A stretch of DNA of 64,000 nucleotides, taken from the NCBI RefSeq assembly GCF_032362555.1, contig NC_083509.1, positions 1,364,001-1,428,000 of the forward strand. Reading direction: 5' to 3'. The position numbers and the translations under genes were made by a program. The notes beneath the pieces were generated by a model. It was given only the letters and a program-made list of their open reading frames with translations, was not told the origin of the DNA and searched no databases. Each line of letters begins with the position of its first letter. Within the stretch, counting starts at the first letter, position 1. This DNA is from Amyelois transitella (lineage: Eukaryota > Arthropoda > Insecta > Lepidoptera > Pyralidae). Shown in pieces: positions 1 to 9,728 of this stretch.

Positions 1-170
1 TATTTGGCTTAATGATAGAATTGAGATTCAAATAGTAAAAGGTTGCTTGCCCATCGCCTAAGAAAGAATCTCAAGTTTGTAAGCCTATCCCTTAGCCGCC
101 TTTTACGACATCCATGGGAAAGAGATGGAGTGGTCCTATTCTTTTTTGTACTGGTGCCGGAAACCACAAC
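1..170 (-). mobile_element. S1 SINE, cut by window edge
   Basis: Antisense S1 from the middle (TTTGGCTTAATGATAGAATT) to GGTGCCGGAAACCAC. Lies in the transporter intron. Confidence 0.85.
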
Positions 171-190
171 TTTACCTTCTATTTATAAAT

Positions 191-421
191 GACTTTTACA
201 AGATGTTCTGAGTATCTTTTTGCCTTCTATTTTCAAAATCGTATATTTTTTTCAGTCTGGCCCAAACGATTTTTACAAGATGTTCTTATCATCCTTTTAC
301 CTTCTATTTTCAAAATCGTATTTTTTTTTCAGTCAGGTCCGAATGACTTTACAAGATGTTCTTATCATCTCTTTGCCTTCTATTTTCAAAATCGTATTTC
401 TTTTTCAGTCTGGCCCAAGTC
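191..421 (+). repeat. 77-bp tandem triplication spanning a 3' splice site
   Basis: Three consecutive units start at 191, 268 and 345, each opening GA(C/T)TTTTACAAGATGTTC (one T shorter in the third). Each unit contains a pyrimidine tract, a CAG (255, 332, 408) and the first ~10 bases of the exon (TCTGGCCCAA, TCAGGTCCGA, TCTGGCCCAA). Only the third leads into open coding sequence. Confidence 0.9.
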
Positions 422-578
422 GCCAAGATACTGGTGGCTTGCGTCATGATGCTGTCATTCGCTCTAATATACTACGTCCCATTTGATGTGGTTTGGCGGA
501 AAGTACAGGACAAGATTCCAGCGAGAGGACACAGGGTGGCTATCGCCGGGATAAGACTGGCTGGAACTCTTCTTATTG
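409..578 (+). CDS. SLC36-type amino-acid transporter, penultimate exon (partial gene)
   Basis: Internal exon of a proton-coupled amino-acid transporter (SLC36/PAT, Drosophila pathetic-like), which moves small amino acids across plasma or lysosomal membranes. The frame reads LAQVAKILVACVMMLSFALI, then YYVPFDVVWRKVQDKIP, then a second hydrophobic run RLAGTLLI. That pattern of two membrane helices with YVP between them is typical of the C-terminal third of the family. The acceptor is TTTCTTTTTCAG ending at 408 and the donor is G|GTAAGT at 579. The exon enters in phase 2 (one base completes a codon) and leaves in phase 1, joining 2196 in frame. Upstream exons are outside the window. The acceptor lies in a 77-bp tandem triplication, and an S1 copy starts about 11 bases after the donor. 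Family call is from recognised sequence pattern, not a search. Confidence 0.8.
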
Positions 579-587
579 GTAAGTTCA

Positions 588-844
588 AAGGACATATAGT
601 CACGTCTATATCCCTTGCGGAGTAGACAAAGCCAACAGTCTTGATATGACTGAAAGGCCACGTTCAGCTGTATGGCTTTATGATGAAATTGAGATTGAAA
701 TAGTTACATGTTGGTAGCCCATCGCCTAAAAGAAGAATCCCAAGTTTATAAGCCTTTCCCTTAGTCGCTTTTTACGACATCCATGGGAACGAGATGGATT
801 GGTCCTATTCTTTTTTTTTATTAGTGCTGGGATCCACACGGCAC
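588..844 (-). mobile_element. S1 SINE in transporter intron
   Basis: Antisense, from ATATAGTCACGTCTATATCC to CCACACGGCAC, starting ~10 bases after the exon donor. Confidence 0.88.
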
Positions 845-2195
845 ATTTGAATTCAATTAACATTTCAAAATATAAGTTACATTTCTATTCAATTTGATAT
901 AGTATTCTGAATAAATTCTATTAGAACAAAGGTCAAATAAAAGTTAACTGAATATGCTTGATTAAACACAGTTGCTAAACCATTCAAATGATTTATTTAT
1001 ATTTGAGCGAGTTTGAACTGACATCAAACGATTGAAATCTTGTTAATGTAAGATGTTGAAACCTTGAAAATGTTTTGATCTGATTCTAGATTAGTTATTT
1101 GACAAACATTCAATTTAATTTAAATCTTTATTGAATCAACAACATACATATAACATATTTCATACAATACTTACTATATTGAAACATAAATAGGTCTTAG
1201 AAATTTTATGGTAAGTGGGGATTACTTTCTTACGAAATTATTTTTTTTACTGTTGGCTCTGTCTACCCCGCAAGGGACATAGACGTGATTACATGTATGT
1301 ATGTATGTATTAATAATATACAAAGGTACATCACTTATTACGTGTACTATAAATATAGGAAACAAAAATTCTCTTATTTTTGTTTCAAAGCATTTACATA
1401 ATTAATTAGCTGCCGTAAAAACTTTTCCAGTTTGTTAATAATGCATAAATCATGTTGAAGATAGAGCTATATTTTCCATTTTTTTAAATATTCAGTAAGA
1501 AACTTCGAATTCGGTGGAAAACTTGCTAATTTCTAACAATAAAAAGCTTGTTACTTACTAGGTAAAAGCGGTAACACGAATCTTCATTTACCAAAGTGAA
1601 TTTTAACTAAAAGACTCGAAAGTTAATTAAAGCCAGTTTATATATCGAATAAAGGTAACAAATTCTTCATGGTTCTTTATCTATTGGAAAATGGGTAAAA
1701 TTAAATAATAGGTACGAATAGGGCTTCCCCCTAAAAAAATAATGGCCGGGATCCTCGATCCTCTGAGGAATCCTCTGAATCCAAATTAATTAAGTAAATA
1801 TAGCATCGTTGAGTTATTATCTCATAACACGAGTCTCGAACTTACTTCAAGGCTCCCTCAATCTGTGTTACTTAACCCGTATCTATACTTTTATAATAAT
1901 GCTGAAGAGTTTGTTTAAACACGCTAATCTCAAGCACTACTGAATTGAAAAATTCTTTTTGCGTCGAATAGGCCATTTATCGGGGAAGGCTAAAGCTTTA
2001 AGGCTATATAACATGCTGCAAGTATAAGGAGCAAAGAAATAATGGAAAGAAAATGTGAAAAACGGGGAAAATTATTCATACGTGAGGGCTTCAATGATGT
2101 CCAAAATAACTATTCCACGCGGACGAAGTCGCGGGCACAGCTAGTATATAATATTTATTGATATTTATAATTACTAGAAACATTTCCTGTTCCAG
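845..2195. other. Rest of transporter intron
   Basis: AT-rich. Holds an S1 3' scrap (1249-1310), an S2 3' scrap (1803-1890: GTTGAGTTATTATCTC to AACCCGTATC) and the H1 element at 1878-2148. Nothing else recognised in 845-1248 or 1311-1802. Confidence 0.6.
1878..2148 (+). mobile_element. H1 Helitron-like repeat
   Basis: Runs from ATCTATACTTTTATAATAAT through GAAGAGTTTGTTT to GACGAAGTCGCGGGCACAGC then TAGT. CTAG-type 3' end, no terminal inverted repeat or target duplication, as for short non-autonomous lepidopteran Helitrons. Confidence 0.7.
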
Positions 2196-2434
2196 TCGGC
2201 ATCGCATGCGCAATACCCAGACTAGAACTCTTCATGGAATTGGTCGGTGCTGTATGCCTCTCAATCCTGGGCCTGCTGCTCCCAGCTGTCACTGAGACCA
2301 TCTGGAGATGGGGCAAGGACCTGGGACCATGCAACTGGATAGTGTTCAAGAATGCCTTACTTAGCATATTCTCGCTGGTAGCGATGGTATCAGGGGTTGC
2401 GTACTCCATTATTGCAATGCTTGAGAACTTGTGA
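2196..2434 (+). CDS. SLC36-type amino-acid transporter, terminal exon
   Basis: Last coding exon of the same transporter. After acceptor CCTGTTCCAG it reads V-GIACAIPRLELFMELVGA, then VCLSILGLLLPAVTETI, a soluble stretch WRWGKDLGPCNW, and a final helix with NALLSIFSLVAMVSGVAYSI, stopping at TGA 2432-2434. The IP-x-L-x-x-F-x-x-LVGA and LGLLLPAVTE motifs match the last helices of PAT/SLC36 proteins. Splicing from phase 1 is in frame. No canonical AATAAA lies close to the stop; AATAAG occurs about 55 bases downstream. The gene is convergent with the serine protease on the opposite strand. The intron (579-2195) holds S1, S2 and H1 pieces. Confidence 0.85.
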
Positions 2435-2679
2435 TAGATAACTTGTGATCGTTGTACATAATTTGTGTAAGTTAATTATATTTGTGTTAATAAGATGCTG
2501 GCTTTGTTTCTTGCTAAAGAGATTACGGTTTTTTTTTAATTTTAGCTCCTTTTAATTACAAATTTTGTAGAATCAGAACACTGAAAGTACTATCAAAAGT
2601 AACACAATGACGGCATCTGTCAACCACAATAATTGCAATAGGTTTTTTAATTATCATTTCTTTGAATTTGAAAACAAAA

Positions 2680-2946
2680 TTGCAGTGTGGTTCCCGGCAC
2701 CAATACAAAAAAAAAAGAATAGGACCACTCCATCTCTCTCCCATGGGTGTCGTAAAAGGCGACTAAGGGATAGGCTTACAAACTTGGGATTCTTTTTTAG
2801 GCGATGGGCTAGCAACCTGTCACTATTTGAAACCTCAATTCTTTCATTAAGCCAAATAGCTGGACGTGGCCATTAAGTGTTTTCAAGACTTTTGGCTCTG
2901 TCTACCCCGCAAGGCATATAGACGTGACCATATGTATGTATGTATG
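2680..2946 (+). mobile_element. S1 SINE with 12-bp target duplication
   Basis: GTGTGGTTCCCGGCACC to ATATGTATGTATG. Flanked by TTGAAAACAAAA at 2668-2679 and 2947-2958. Confidence 0.92.
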
Positions 2947-2978
2947 TTGAAAACAAAAACAGAATTAAAAATAAATTA

Positions 2979-3088
2979 TTTATTCATATCATTGTTAAAA
3001 ACATGTCATTCTACCAATGCTTAATTTCTACAAGGCAAGTAAAATAGCTCATCTTCATTAATGTGATCTGCAAAACGTTAATTTTATT
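2979..3088 (-). promoter_or_regulatory. Two candidate poly(A) signals of the serine protease
   Basis: AATAAA at 3088-3083 overlaps the TAA stop. A second AATAAA lies at 2984-2979, just before a convergent S1 copy. Which one is used cannot be told from sequence. Confidence 0.5.
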
Positions 3089-3239
3089 AAAGACCCGTAT
3101 GTTCTGTAATGAAATTTCTAATTGTCGGAGCTGATATTTTGGCGAACACACTTGGAGACAGCGGCTGTGCACAACCTCTGCCAAATGAGGTGATTCCCAC
3201 CACTTTACCGTTCTGCACAGCTGGACCTCCAGAATCACC
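3087..3239 (-). CDS. Serine protease exon 4: catalytic Ser and C-terminus
   Basis: Begins GDSGGPAVQNGKVVGITSFG, continues RGCAQPLSPSVFAKIS and ends in EHTGL then TAA (3089-3087). The acceptor is TCTAATTGCAG at 3240. The stop codon overlaps an AATAAA (3088-3083); a second AATAAA sits about 105 bases further on (2984-2979). An S2 SINE begins 28 bases upstream of the acceptor. Confidence 0.85.
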   Translation of the reverse strand, partial: GDSGGPAVQNGKVVGITSFGRGCAQPLSPSVFAKISAPTIRNFITEHTGL

Positions 3240-6200
3240 CTGCAATTAGAATTAGAGACATCAGTTTGACGGCCTCTGTGGCGCAGCGGTAGTGCGCTTG
3301 TCTGTGACACCGTAGGTCCCGGGTTCGAATCCCTATCCCGAAAACTTTTTGTAATTGGTCCGGGTCTTGGATGTTGATTTTTTTTAAGTAGCTTATATAA
3401 AATATAGTATCGTTTGAGTTAGTATCTCGTAACACAAGTCTCGAACTTACTTCGAGGCTAACTCAATCCGTGTAATTTGTGCCGTATATATTAACTTATA
3501 TTATATATATTATTTAATTACAACTGCATGAAAGTTTATTTAAGAACTAGCTGTGCCGGCGACTTCGTCCGCGTGGAATAGTTATTTTGGGCATCATTGA
3601 AGCCCGCAAGGATGAACAATATTCCCCCTTTTCTTTTTTCACATTTTCCATTATTTCTTCGCTCCTAATAGTTGCAGTCTCATGGAGTCAGTTATGAACA
3701 CTGCGAACTTTAATTACACTTATTGACATCTTTATCCCTCACGACGTTTACGTAAGACTCACAAGTCTCAAAAGTCACGTACTTACATACATATACTCGT
3801 AGATGGAAGATTCATGATCTCGAAGGATATCGTGACGTGTTGATATTACTAGCTTAACGCTCATAATACATACATACATATAATCACGTCTATATCCCTT
3901 GCGGGGTAGATAGAGCAAACAGTCTTGAAAATACTGAGGCTACGTTTAGCTATTTGGCTCACTGATAGAATTGACAATTATATAAAGTGACTGGTAGCTA
4001 GTCTGTCGTCTAAAAGAAGAAGAATCCCAATTTATAAAACTATCCCTTAGTCGCCTTTTACGACATCCATGGGAAAGAGATGGAGTGGTCCTATTCTTTT
4101 TTCTATTGGTGCCGTGTGTATGTACCAACCTGACAGGTTCCTTTCCCCCCTAAGAAGAAATTGCCAGCGCAGAGCATATTCTTAGTCAAAACGCTGTAGT
4201 AGACCAGCATGCATCGGAAATGAGAGACCACTGGTAACTCAGCCTCCATCAGACGTTCAGGTATTGTTGGAGCGCCTTGCTATAGTAAAAAATACTTTAT
4301 GACTAAAAAAAATTGAGCATATAGCTATTGAGCAAGCATAAAATATCTAATTTTAGTCAGAAGTCTGGGAGCTAGCCCTATACTTAGTTCCTAGAGATGA
4401 TGCAGATTCCCTCCCGATGTTTCACCTCAACGAATATGCATCGGTTAGCATTAAAACTAATGTTCGTAACTCAAAAAAGATTAATTACTACACTAGGTTC
4501 TTTTTACTTTTTTACAAACTAGTTTGTAAATAGGTAGGTAATAGTGATCTATTTAAAAACATGATTACATACATACATACATATAATCACGCCTATATCC
4601 CTTGCGGGGTAGACAGAGCCAACAGTCTTAAAAAGACTGATCGGTACGTTCAGCTGTTTGGCTTTATGATAGAATTGAGATTCAAATAGCGACAGGTTGC
4701 TAGCCTGTCGCCTAAAAGAAGAATCCCAAGTCTATAAGCATCTCCCTTAGTCGCCTTTTACGACATCAATGAGATAGAGATGGAGTGGTCCTATTCTTTT
4801 TTCTCATGGTGCCGGGAACCACACGGCACAAAAACATGATAATATGCATGGATTTGCCAAAAATACAAACAGATACATTAATGTTTGTCTTTCCAAACTT
4901 CAAAGTCAACTTACTTGAATTTTAAATCTGAACTTCTTAACAATTCGATCACCTTAAGAGAGATAGATAGATAGATAGATAAAACTTTTTATTGCACCAT
5001 AAGAGTAAAACAAACTAAACAACAACGTACAAAAGACGGAGATGGTACAAAGGCTTATCGGTTATCGGACTTATCGCTAATGCAATATCTTCCAGTCAAC
5101 CTTTGGGTGGAAGGAAACCAAACAGGAGAGTCGTGATGTACTCATGTATAAACTTACTTGCGTACGCCCCCACCCGCTGACCAATACCAGCCCCGAGTCA
5201 TCCACGGGTTCTTCAAGATCCGGCAGACCTATCGCCTGGACTCTTTCGTTGAACTCTAAAGGCGCAGCAGTCTTCATCACGGCGACATCTTTATCGAAAG
5301 CTGGATTGTCATATTCTGGATGCGGAGTCACTTCAACTATAGGAATGACCGTTCCGTTCTTACGGAAGGAACTGCCGGCGCGCAACACTACAGTAGCGGG
5401 GTCGACACTACAAATCATACATACATTCATATGGTCACGTCTATATCCCTTGTGGGGTAGACAGAGCCAACAGTCTTGAAAAACTTGATAGGCCACGCTC
5501 AGCTATAATACCTACAAATCAATTAGCTTATAAGACCAATGATAAGACTTTTTACAAGTACTGTCATTTATTTAATTGTGCAATGTTTAATTATGTAAGT
5601 ATTAGTGAAATATGTTAAACGATATTTATACACGCGTCATACCGCCCCAAAATTCATCTCTCCTCTCACGGGTCTACTGGAAGAGATTTCTTTTGAAATA
5701 AGTAGGACCTTTGTACTAGAATTACTGTAATAAATGCTCTTGTATATAATTTTGTGTACATAAATAAATACATACGAGTAAACTTTCAATCTCCAACACG
5801 CTCAGTGGCAATGGCATTGATGAATATTTACCGAAGGCGATGGGCTTTATTTGAATCTCAATTCCATAATTAAACCATACAGCTGAACGTGGAATTTCAG
5901 TCTTTTCAAGACTTTTGGCTTCTTCTACCTTTCAATGGATAAAGACGTGATTATACTCGTATTTATGTAAGTTATGACTAAGATATACAAGGAGAGTGTG
6001 GAGGGAAAGGTCGGAGTGGGACCTAGACGAACGTATCTTGATCAAATTAAGAACGTCTTGGTAAAGGGTCAGGTCAAAAGTACCTGAAACCGCCGAGCTT
6101 GTATGAAGAGAGTTATGAATGTGGATGAAGCGAAGGAAGTATGCAGAGATCGTGGCAAGTGGAAAGAGGTAGTCTCTGCCTACCCCTCCGGGAAAGAGGC

Positions 6201-7305
6201 GTGATTTTATGTATGTATGTTGTATTATGTAAGTTACATTGTTCAGGTTCCTATCGCCGTTATTTTTACGATAATAATGCAAGCAAAGTAAGATGAATAA
6301 GCCAATTAAAATCTTAAACCTAATCTTAAGCCCTCGTTAAACCATTCTTTCGTTCTATCAGATTACCAACCCTTAAAGAAAATTTCTTAACGTTCTAACA
6401 CTTATGTGAGTAATTCAATGACTTTAATATATATACGGGACAAATTACATTGATTGAATTAGCCTCGAAGTAAGTTCTTTGAGACTTGTGTTACGAGATA
6501 CTAACTCAACGATACTACATTTTATAAAAATACTTAATATAGATAAACATCCAAGACCCAGGCCAATCAGACAAAGTTCTTTTCTCATCATGCCCTGGCC
6601 GGGATTCGAACCCGGGACCTCCGATGTCACAGACAAGCGTATTACTGCTGCGCCACAGAGGCCGTCAAATGACTATTAAACCGATAAGGGAATTAATTAC
6701 TTAAAATTTGTAGGCAACCTTCTTGGTATACGCCATAGCAACGGTTGCCATAGTTTTATTAGTTAGGTAAAAATGTCAGAGAAATATGTAAAATATTTTT
6801 CATTTTATGTTCAATAATATAGTAATTTTAAACTGATTATTTCTCTCCTCTTTTCTCCTTCTATAACTAACTTTGTAACTATACTTCCTACAACTGTGAC
6901 CCCGACGTGATAGAACTTAGTTTTCACGACGAATAACTAACTTTGTAACTATACTTCTTACGAAATTAATTAAAAGTCCTTTAAAACAATTGTTATTTAC
7001 TTACTTTTGAGCACAATGAGCAGCAGTCAAAATATAATTCTCACTGATAATGATGCCTCCACAGAAATAAGAATTGTTCACGATAAAAGACACTTGATAG
7101 GGATGGTCTTCTATATCTGCTTCCCTTCCACCAACGACACGATCCTCATAAACTACAGGCTTTGTATCAACATCATGTGGATCCAAAGGTACTTTCTCTG
7201 CAAGTATTATGGAGTCCAGATCTATAATTAAGGGATCTCCTAGTGGTACCGGTCTGAGTTCTGGATGCACTGGGATTTTGTCCGACAAGATTATAGGGCT
7301 GTGAC
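3087..7305 (-). CDS. Chymotrypsin-like serine protease (S1A), four exons, 5' end missing
   Basis: Secreted trypsin-fold protease, probably digestive or haemolymph. Exons on the - strand: 7305-7005, 5407-5158, 4279-4130, 3239-3087. They join in frame and give: an acidic propeptide of at least 52 residues, activation site R|VVGG, catalytic His in LTAAHC, catalytic Asp in DKDVAVMK, SGWG, and catalytic Ser in GDSGGP. Cysteine pairs expected for the fold (42-58, 168-182, 191-220) are all present. The residue at chymotrypsin position 189, six before the Ser, is Gly (GKGTCQGDS), not Asp, so trypsin specificity is not expected. Gly there is usual in lepidopteran chymotrypsins (family knowledge). The signal-peptide exon upstream of 7305 was not found. 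Two acceptors carry SINE insertions, so correct splicing, and hence an active gene, is not assured. Confidence 0.85.
3269..3500 (+). mobile_element. S2 tRNA-headed SINE
   Basis: ACGGCCTCTGTGGCGCAGCGG, B box GGTTCGAATCC, then the body AGTATCTCGTAACACAAGTC and CTCAATCCGTGTAATTTGTG. Head lies 28 bases from the acceptor of protease exon 4, in opposite orientation. Confidence 0.9.
3545..3690 (-). mobile_element. H1 Helitron-like repeat, 3' half
   Basis: ACTAGCTGTGCCGGCGACTT to CTCCTAATAGTTGCAG, antisense; the 5' half is missing. The following ~170 bases to the next S1 copy show nothing recognisable. Confidence 0.75.
3866..4118 (-). mobile_element. S1 SINE next to protease exon 3 donor
   Basis: ACATACATACATATAATCAC to GGTGCCGTG, with the 5' end truncated ~12 bases from the donor. 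Confidence 0.88.
4130..4279 (-). CDS. Serine protease exon 3: 170-loop and substrate pocket
   Basis: Fifty codons in phase 0 between acceptor TTACTATAG and donor CAG|GTTGGT. Reads QGAPTIPERLMEAELPVVSH, then the disulphide pair FRC...MLCAG and LGGKGTCQ. It fills exactly the gap between SGWGRTQ and GDSGGP in the family alignment. A 5'-truncated S1 copy begins about 12 bases downstream of the donor. Confidence 0.82.
4566..4829 (-). mobile_element. S1 SINE in protease intron 2
   Basis: ACATACATACATATAATCAC to GGGAACCACACGGCAC, near full length. Confidence 0.9.
4960..5135 (-). mobile_element. LINE 3' end with (GATA)n tail
   Basis: Read on -, a segment containing GACTGGAAGATATTGCATTA, CGATAAGTCCGATAACCG and GCAATAAAAAGTTT followed by TATC repeats (4969-4981). 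Resembles CR1-type LINE tails. It ends ~20 bases from the donor of protease exon 2. Confidence 0.55.
5158..5407 (-). CDS. Serine protease exon 2: catalytic Asp, SGWG
   Basis: One base completes Asn from exon 1, then VDPATVVLRAGSSFRKNG, PHPEYDNPAFDKDVAVMK (catalytic Asp) and LVLVSGWGRTQ, ending at CAA|GTAAGT in phase 0. The acceptor is TGATTTGTAG (AG at 5408-5409), one of two identical copies created by an S1 insertion. Translation continues open into the S1 sequence, but that part is intron or repeat, not protease. Confidence 0.85.
5418..5511 (-). mobile_element. 5'-truncated S1 inserted in an acceptor
   Basis: Only the 3' ~90 bases of S1. The duplication CTACAAATCA (5408-5417 and 5512-5521) contains the acceptor AG of protease exon 2. 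Confidence 0.9.
5826..6218 (+). mobile_element. Degenerate S1 followed by RTE-like 3' end
   Basis: 5826-5966 is a worn S1 3' half (CAGCTGAACGTGG, AAAGACGTGATTATA). 5967-6218 is RTE-like: ATACAAGGAGAGTGTGGAGG to GGGAAAGAGGCGTGATTT and TATGTATGT, with one in-frame stop (CCTGAAACC). Sits in protease intron 1 (5522-5825 shows nothing recognisable). Confidence 0.75.
6427..6665 (-). mobile_element. S2 tRNA-headed SINE
   Basis: ATATATACGGGACAAATTAC to GGATTCGAACCCGGGACC and CGCCACAGAGGCCGT. Intron sequence 6666-7004 around it is unremarkable. Confidence 0.9.
7005..7305 (-). CDS. Serine protease exon 1 (first seen): propeptide, activation site, catalytic His
   Basis: Reads HSPIILSDKIPVHPEL onward through a Pro/Asp-rich propeptide to YEDR|VVGGREADIEDHPYQVS and CGGIIISENYILTAAHCAQ, ending with two bases (AA) before donor GTAAGT. 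The acceptor is TTGTTACAG at 7306. An S1 copy lies directly beyond the 9-bp duplication AATTGTTAC that abuts this AG. The first two bases complete a codon begun in an upstream exon that I could not locate. Confidence 0.85.
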
Positions 7306-7316
7306 CTGTAACAATT

Positions 7317-7565
7317 ACATACATATGGGCACGTCTATATCCCTTTCGGGGTAGACAGAGCCAACAGTCTTGAAAAGACTGAATGGCCACGTTGAGCTAT
7401 TTGGCTTAATGATAGAATTGAGATTCAAATAGTGACAGGTTGCTAGCCCATCGCCTAAAAAAGAATCCCAAGTTTGTAAGCCTTAGTCGCCTTTTACAAC
7501 ATCCATGACAAAGAGATGGAGTGGTCCTATTCTTTTTTGTATTGGTGCCGGGAACCACACGGCAC
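7317..7565 (-). mobile_element. S1 SINE inserted at protease exon 1 acceptor
   Basis: Near full length, flanked by GTAACAATT at 7308-7316 and 7566-7574. The proximal copy touches the acceptor AG (7306-7307). Confidence 0.93.
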
Positions 7566-7738
7566 GTAACAATTCATGAATAATAATGAAAATAAAAACG
7601 ACGAGATCTTGCGAGAAATAGTAGGCTCTTGCGCATCGCTTGGCTCGTTTTGGCGGTGACAAAACCGTTCAGCCAGATTATTAGTGTTAACAAATACCTA
7701 GATTACCTAGTTGATTAAAATTTTATCACAAATCAGTT

Positions 7739-7998
7739 TGTGGTTCCCGGCACCAATAAAAAAAAAGAATAGGACCTCTCCGTCTCGTTCCCATGGATGT
7801 CGTAAAAGGCGACTAAGGGATAGGCTTATAAACTTGGGATCCTTCTTTAGTCGATGGGCTTGCAATCTGTCACTATTTGAATCTCAATTCTATCATTAAG
7901 CCAAACAGCTGAACGTGGCCTATCAGTCTTTTCAAGACTGTTGGCTCTGTCTACCCCGTAAGGGATAAAGACGTAATCATATGTATGTATGTATGTAT
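7739..7998 (+). mobile_element. S1 SINE
   Basis: TGTGGTTCCCGGCACC to ATATGTATGTATGTATGTAT. Confidence 0.9.
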
Positions 7999-8662
7999 TT
8001 TATTCTATCCAATAAGCTGCAAAATTTTGAACGCGTGTAATTAAAGCTACTATCAAATAAACAACGTCTTGTCTTAACACAAAGTGAAACGCGTATTAAC
8101 CGAATAACGTCTTTAACCTTGTTCCAAAATTTCCACACAGTCAAATTGTACCCCGATATAATTTCCTCAAATTTCCCCCGAGAACGAAGGTCCGGGTGAA
8201 TGCAATAATGACAAACATTTGGTGAGCTGAATGAATCCTTAATGTTGACTTGCGGCGATCGTTCGTCTGCAAAGGATTTCCGTATTTTGACTTCGCCTAA
8301 ATGCTCACATTGGGCCAATATTGGACTAAACATATGGCCAACACGGCTGTACTATTTTACTTTATTGTACAAAATACAAATCTAAGCATTATCTACCAAT
8401 CGTCCATCGGGTCTAACAGAGAACGTTTTGTGGGATCAAACTCAATAAATATATTTATACCTATACAAAATTTGAAATAAATATTAAATGAATGTTTTAA
8501 ATATAGATTTCATAATATATTACGTTTCATAATGTTTTACGCCCTACTACTGTGAATTTTCAAGTTTAACTGGTTCTGTCTATTAGCATAAAAAATTAAG
8601 CCATAATATAAATTAGCATACCGTATTACGGTATAATGATTGTTGAGCATAATGTTCTTTTG
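7999..8662. other. Spacer, nothing firm
   Basis: An antisense open frame of 118 codons (8333-7977) partly covers S1 and matches no family I know. 8345-8420 (CTTTATTGTACAAAATACAA) resembles a LINE 3' end and recurs at 13305-13370. Confidence 0.4.
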
Positions 8663-8916
8663 TCGTGCCGTGTGGTTCCCGGCAGCAATACAAAAAAGAA
8701 TAGGACTACTACATACCCATGAATGTCGTAAAAGGCGACTAAGGGATAGGCTTACAAACTTGAGATTCTTTTTTTAGGCGATAGGCTAGCAACTTGTCAC
8801 TATTCGAATCTCAATCTATCTTAAAGCCAAATAGCTGAACGTGGCCTATCAGTCCGCTCAGGACTGTTGGCTCTGTCTACCCCGCAAGGATATAGACGTG
8901 ATTATATGTATGTATG
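8663..8916 (+). mobile_element. S1 SINE with 13-bp target duplication
   Basis: CGTGCCGTGTGGTTCCCGGC to ATATGTATG, flanked by TAATGTTCTTTTG at 8650-8662 and 8917-8929. Confidence 0.93.
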
Positions 8917-9138
8917 TAATGTTCTTTTGCATAATGGGTCACGCATAATTATGTAAAGCTTAACTACCCTAACCTATGTGGCAAAAGTGGCCCCTGTTAA
9001 CTTTATTGTTATATTTACTAGATTAGGGCGAGACAAACTTGGATTGTCCAACCCAGGATCCTAGTCCAGGGCTCCGGAGAGGTGTGGACGAATCCGGGAT
9101 GTAAGTTAATAATTAACAAACGTTTCGAATTTATAGTA

Positions 9139-9353
9139 CGTACATACATACATATGTATATATGATCACGTCTTTATCCCTTATGGGGTAGACAGAGCCA
9201 CAGTCTTGAAAAGACTGATAGGCCACGTTTCGCCTAAAAGAAGAATCCCAAGTTTATAAGCCTATCCCTTAGTCGCCTTTTACGACATCCATGGGAACGA
9301 GATGGAGTGGTCCTATTCTTTTTTTTATTGGTGCCGGGAACCACACGGCACTA
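9139..9353 (-). mobile_element. S1 SINE with internal deletion
   Basis: Lacks the TTTGGCTTAATGATAG to TTGCTAGCCC segment. Flanked by AATTTATAGTA at 9128-9138 and 9354-9364, so the deletion may predate insertion. Confidence 0.9.
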
Positions 9354-9566
9354 AATTTATAGTATAAGACGTTATTAATTTGAGCCTTGGCCAGTTCCTG
9401 GACCAATGTGTACATGCCTTTACCAGCGTGTTTAATTCCCATGACACGTTTACGAAGTTGTGACAACGGCTTATGTTCAATGATTCGCAGTTACCCACGA
9501 GATTAGAAAATTATAATGTTTTGTGACATAAGTTAGTGATTACAGCCTAATAAACACGCTTATATT

Positions 9567-9690
9567 TTGGGATTCTTCTTTTAGGCTAAAGGCTAATGAG
9601 TTTCAGTATTCGAGAATCTCAGTTCAATCATAAAGCCATCTAGCATTACCTTAAGACTTTTTAAGAGTTATCGCTCTTTTTCTTCTGCAC
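9567..9690 (+). mobile_element. Degenerate S1 fragment
   Basis: TGGGATTCTTCTTTTAGGC and ATAAAGCCATCTAGC survive; tail lost. Confidence 0.55.
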
Positions 9691-9728
9691 ACATATTAGT
9701 ATTTAGATAAATGAAGACAAATAATAAA

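Noticed and set aside
3011..3310. 99-codon antisense frame over the protease end
   Set aside because: A different frame of the same strand encodes GDSGGP and the true protease C-terminus.
3269..3345. tRNA gene from A and B boxes
   Set aside because: The same head recurs with a constant non-tRNA body at many sites and no consistent cloverleaf or anticodon context; it is the S2 SINE head.
7570..7660. Possible protease signal-peptide exon (MRKSLLFLA on the - strand)
   Set aside because: The hydrophobic run is too short, followed by basic residues and a stop, with no donor in a compatible phase.
7977..8333. 118-codon antisense open frame
   Set aside because: Partly overlaps S1, has no recognisable domain and no splice context with the protease; not supported as a gene.
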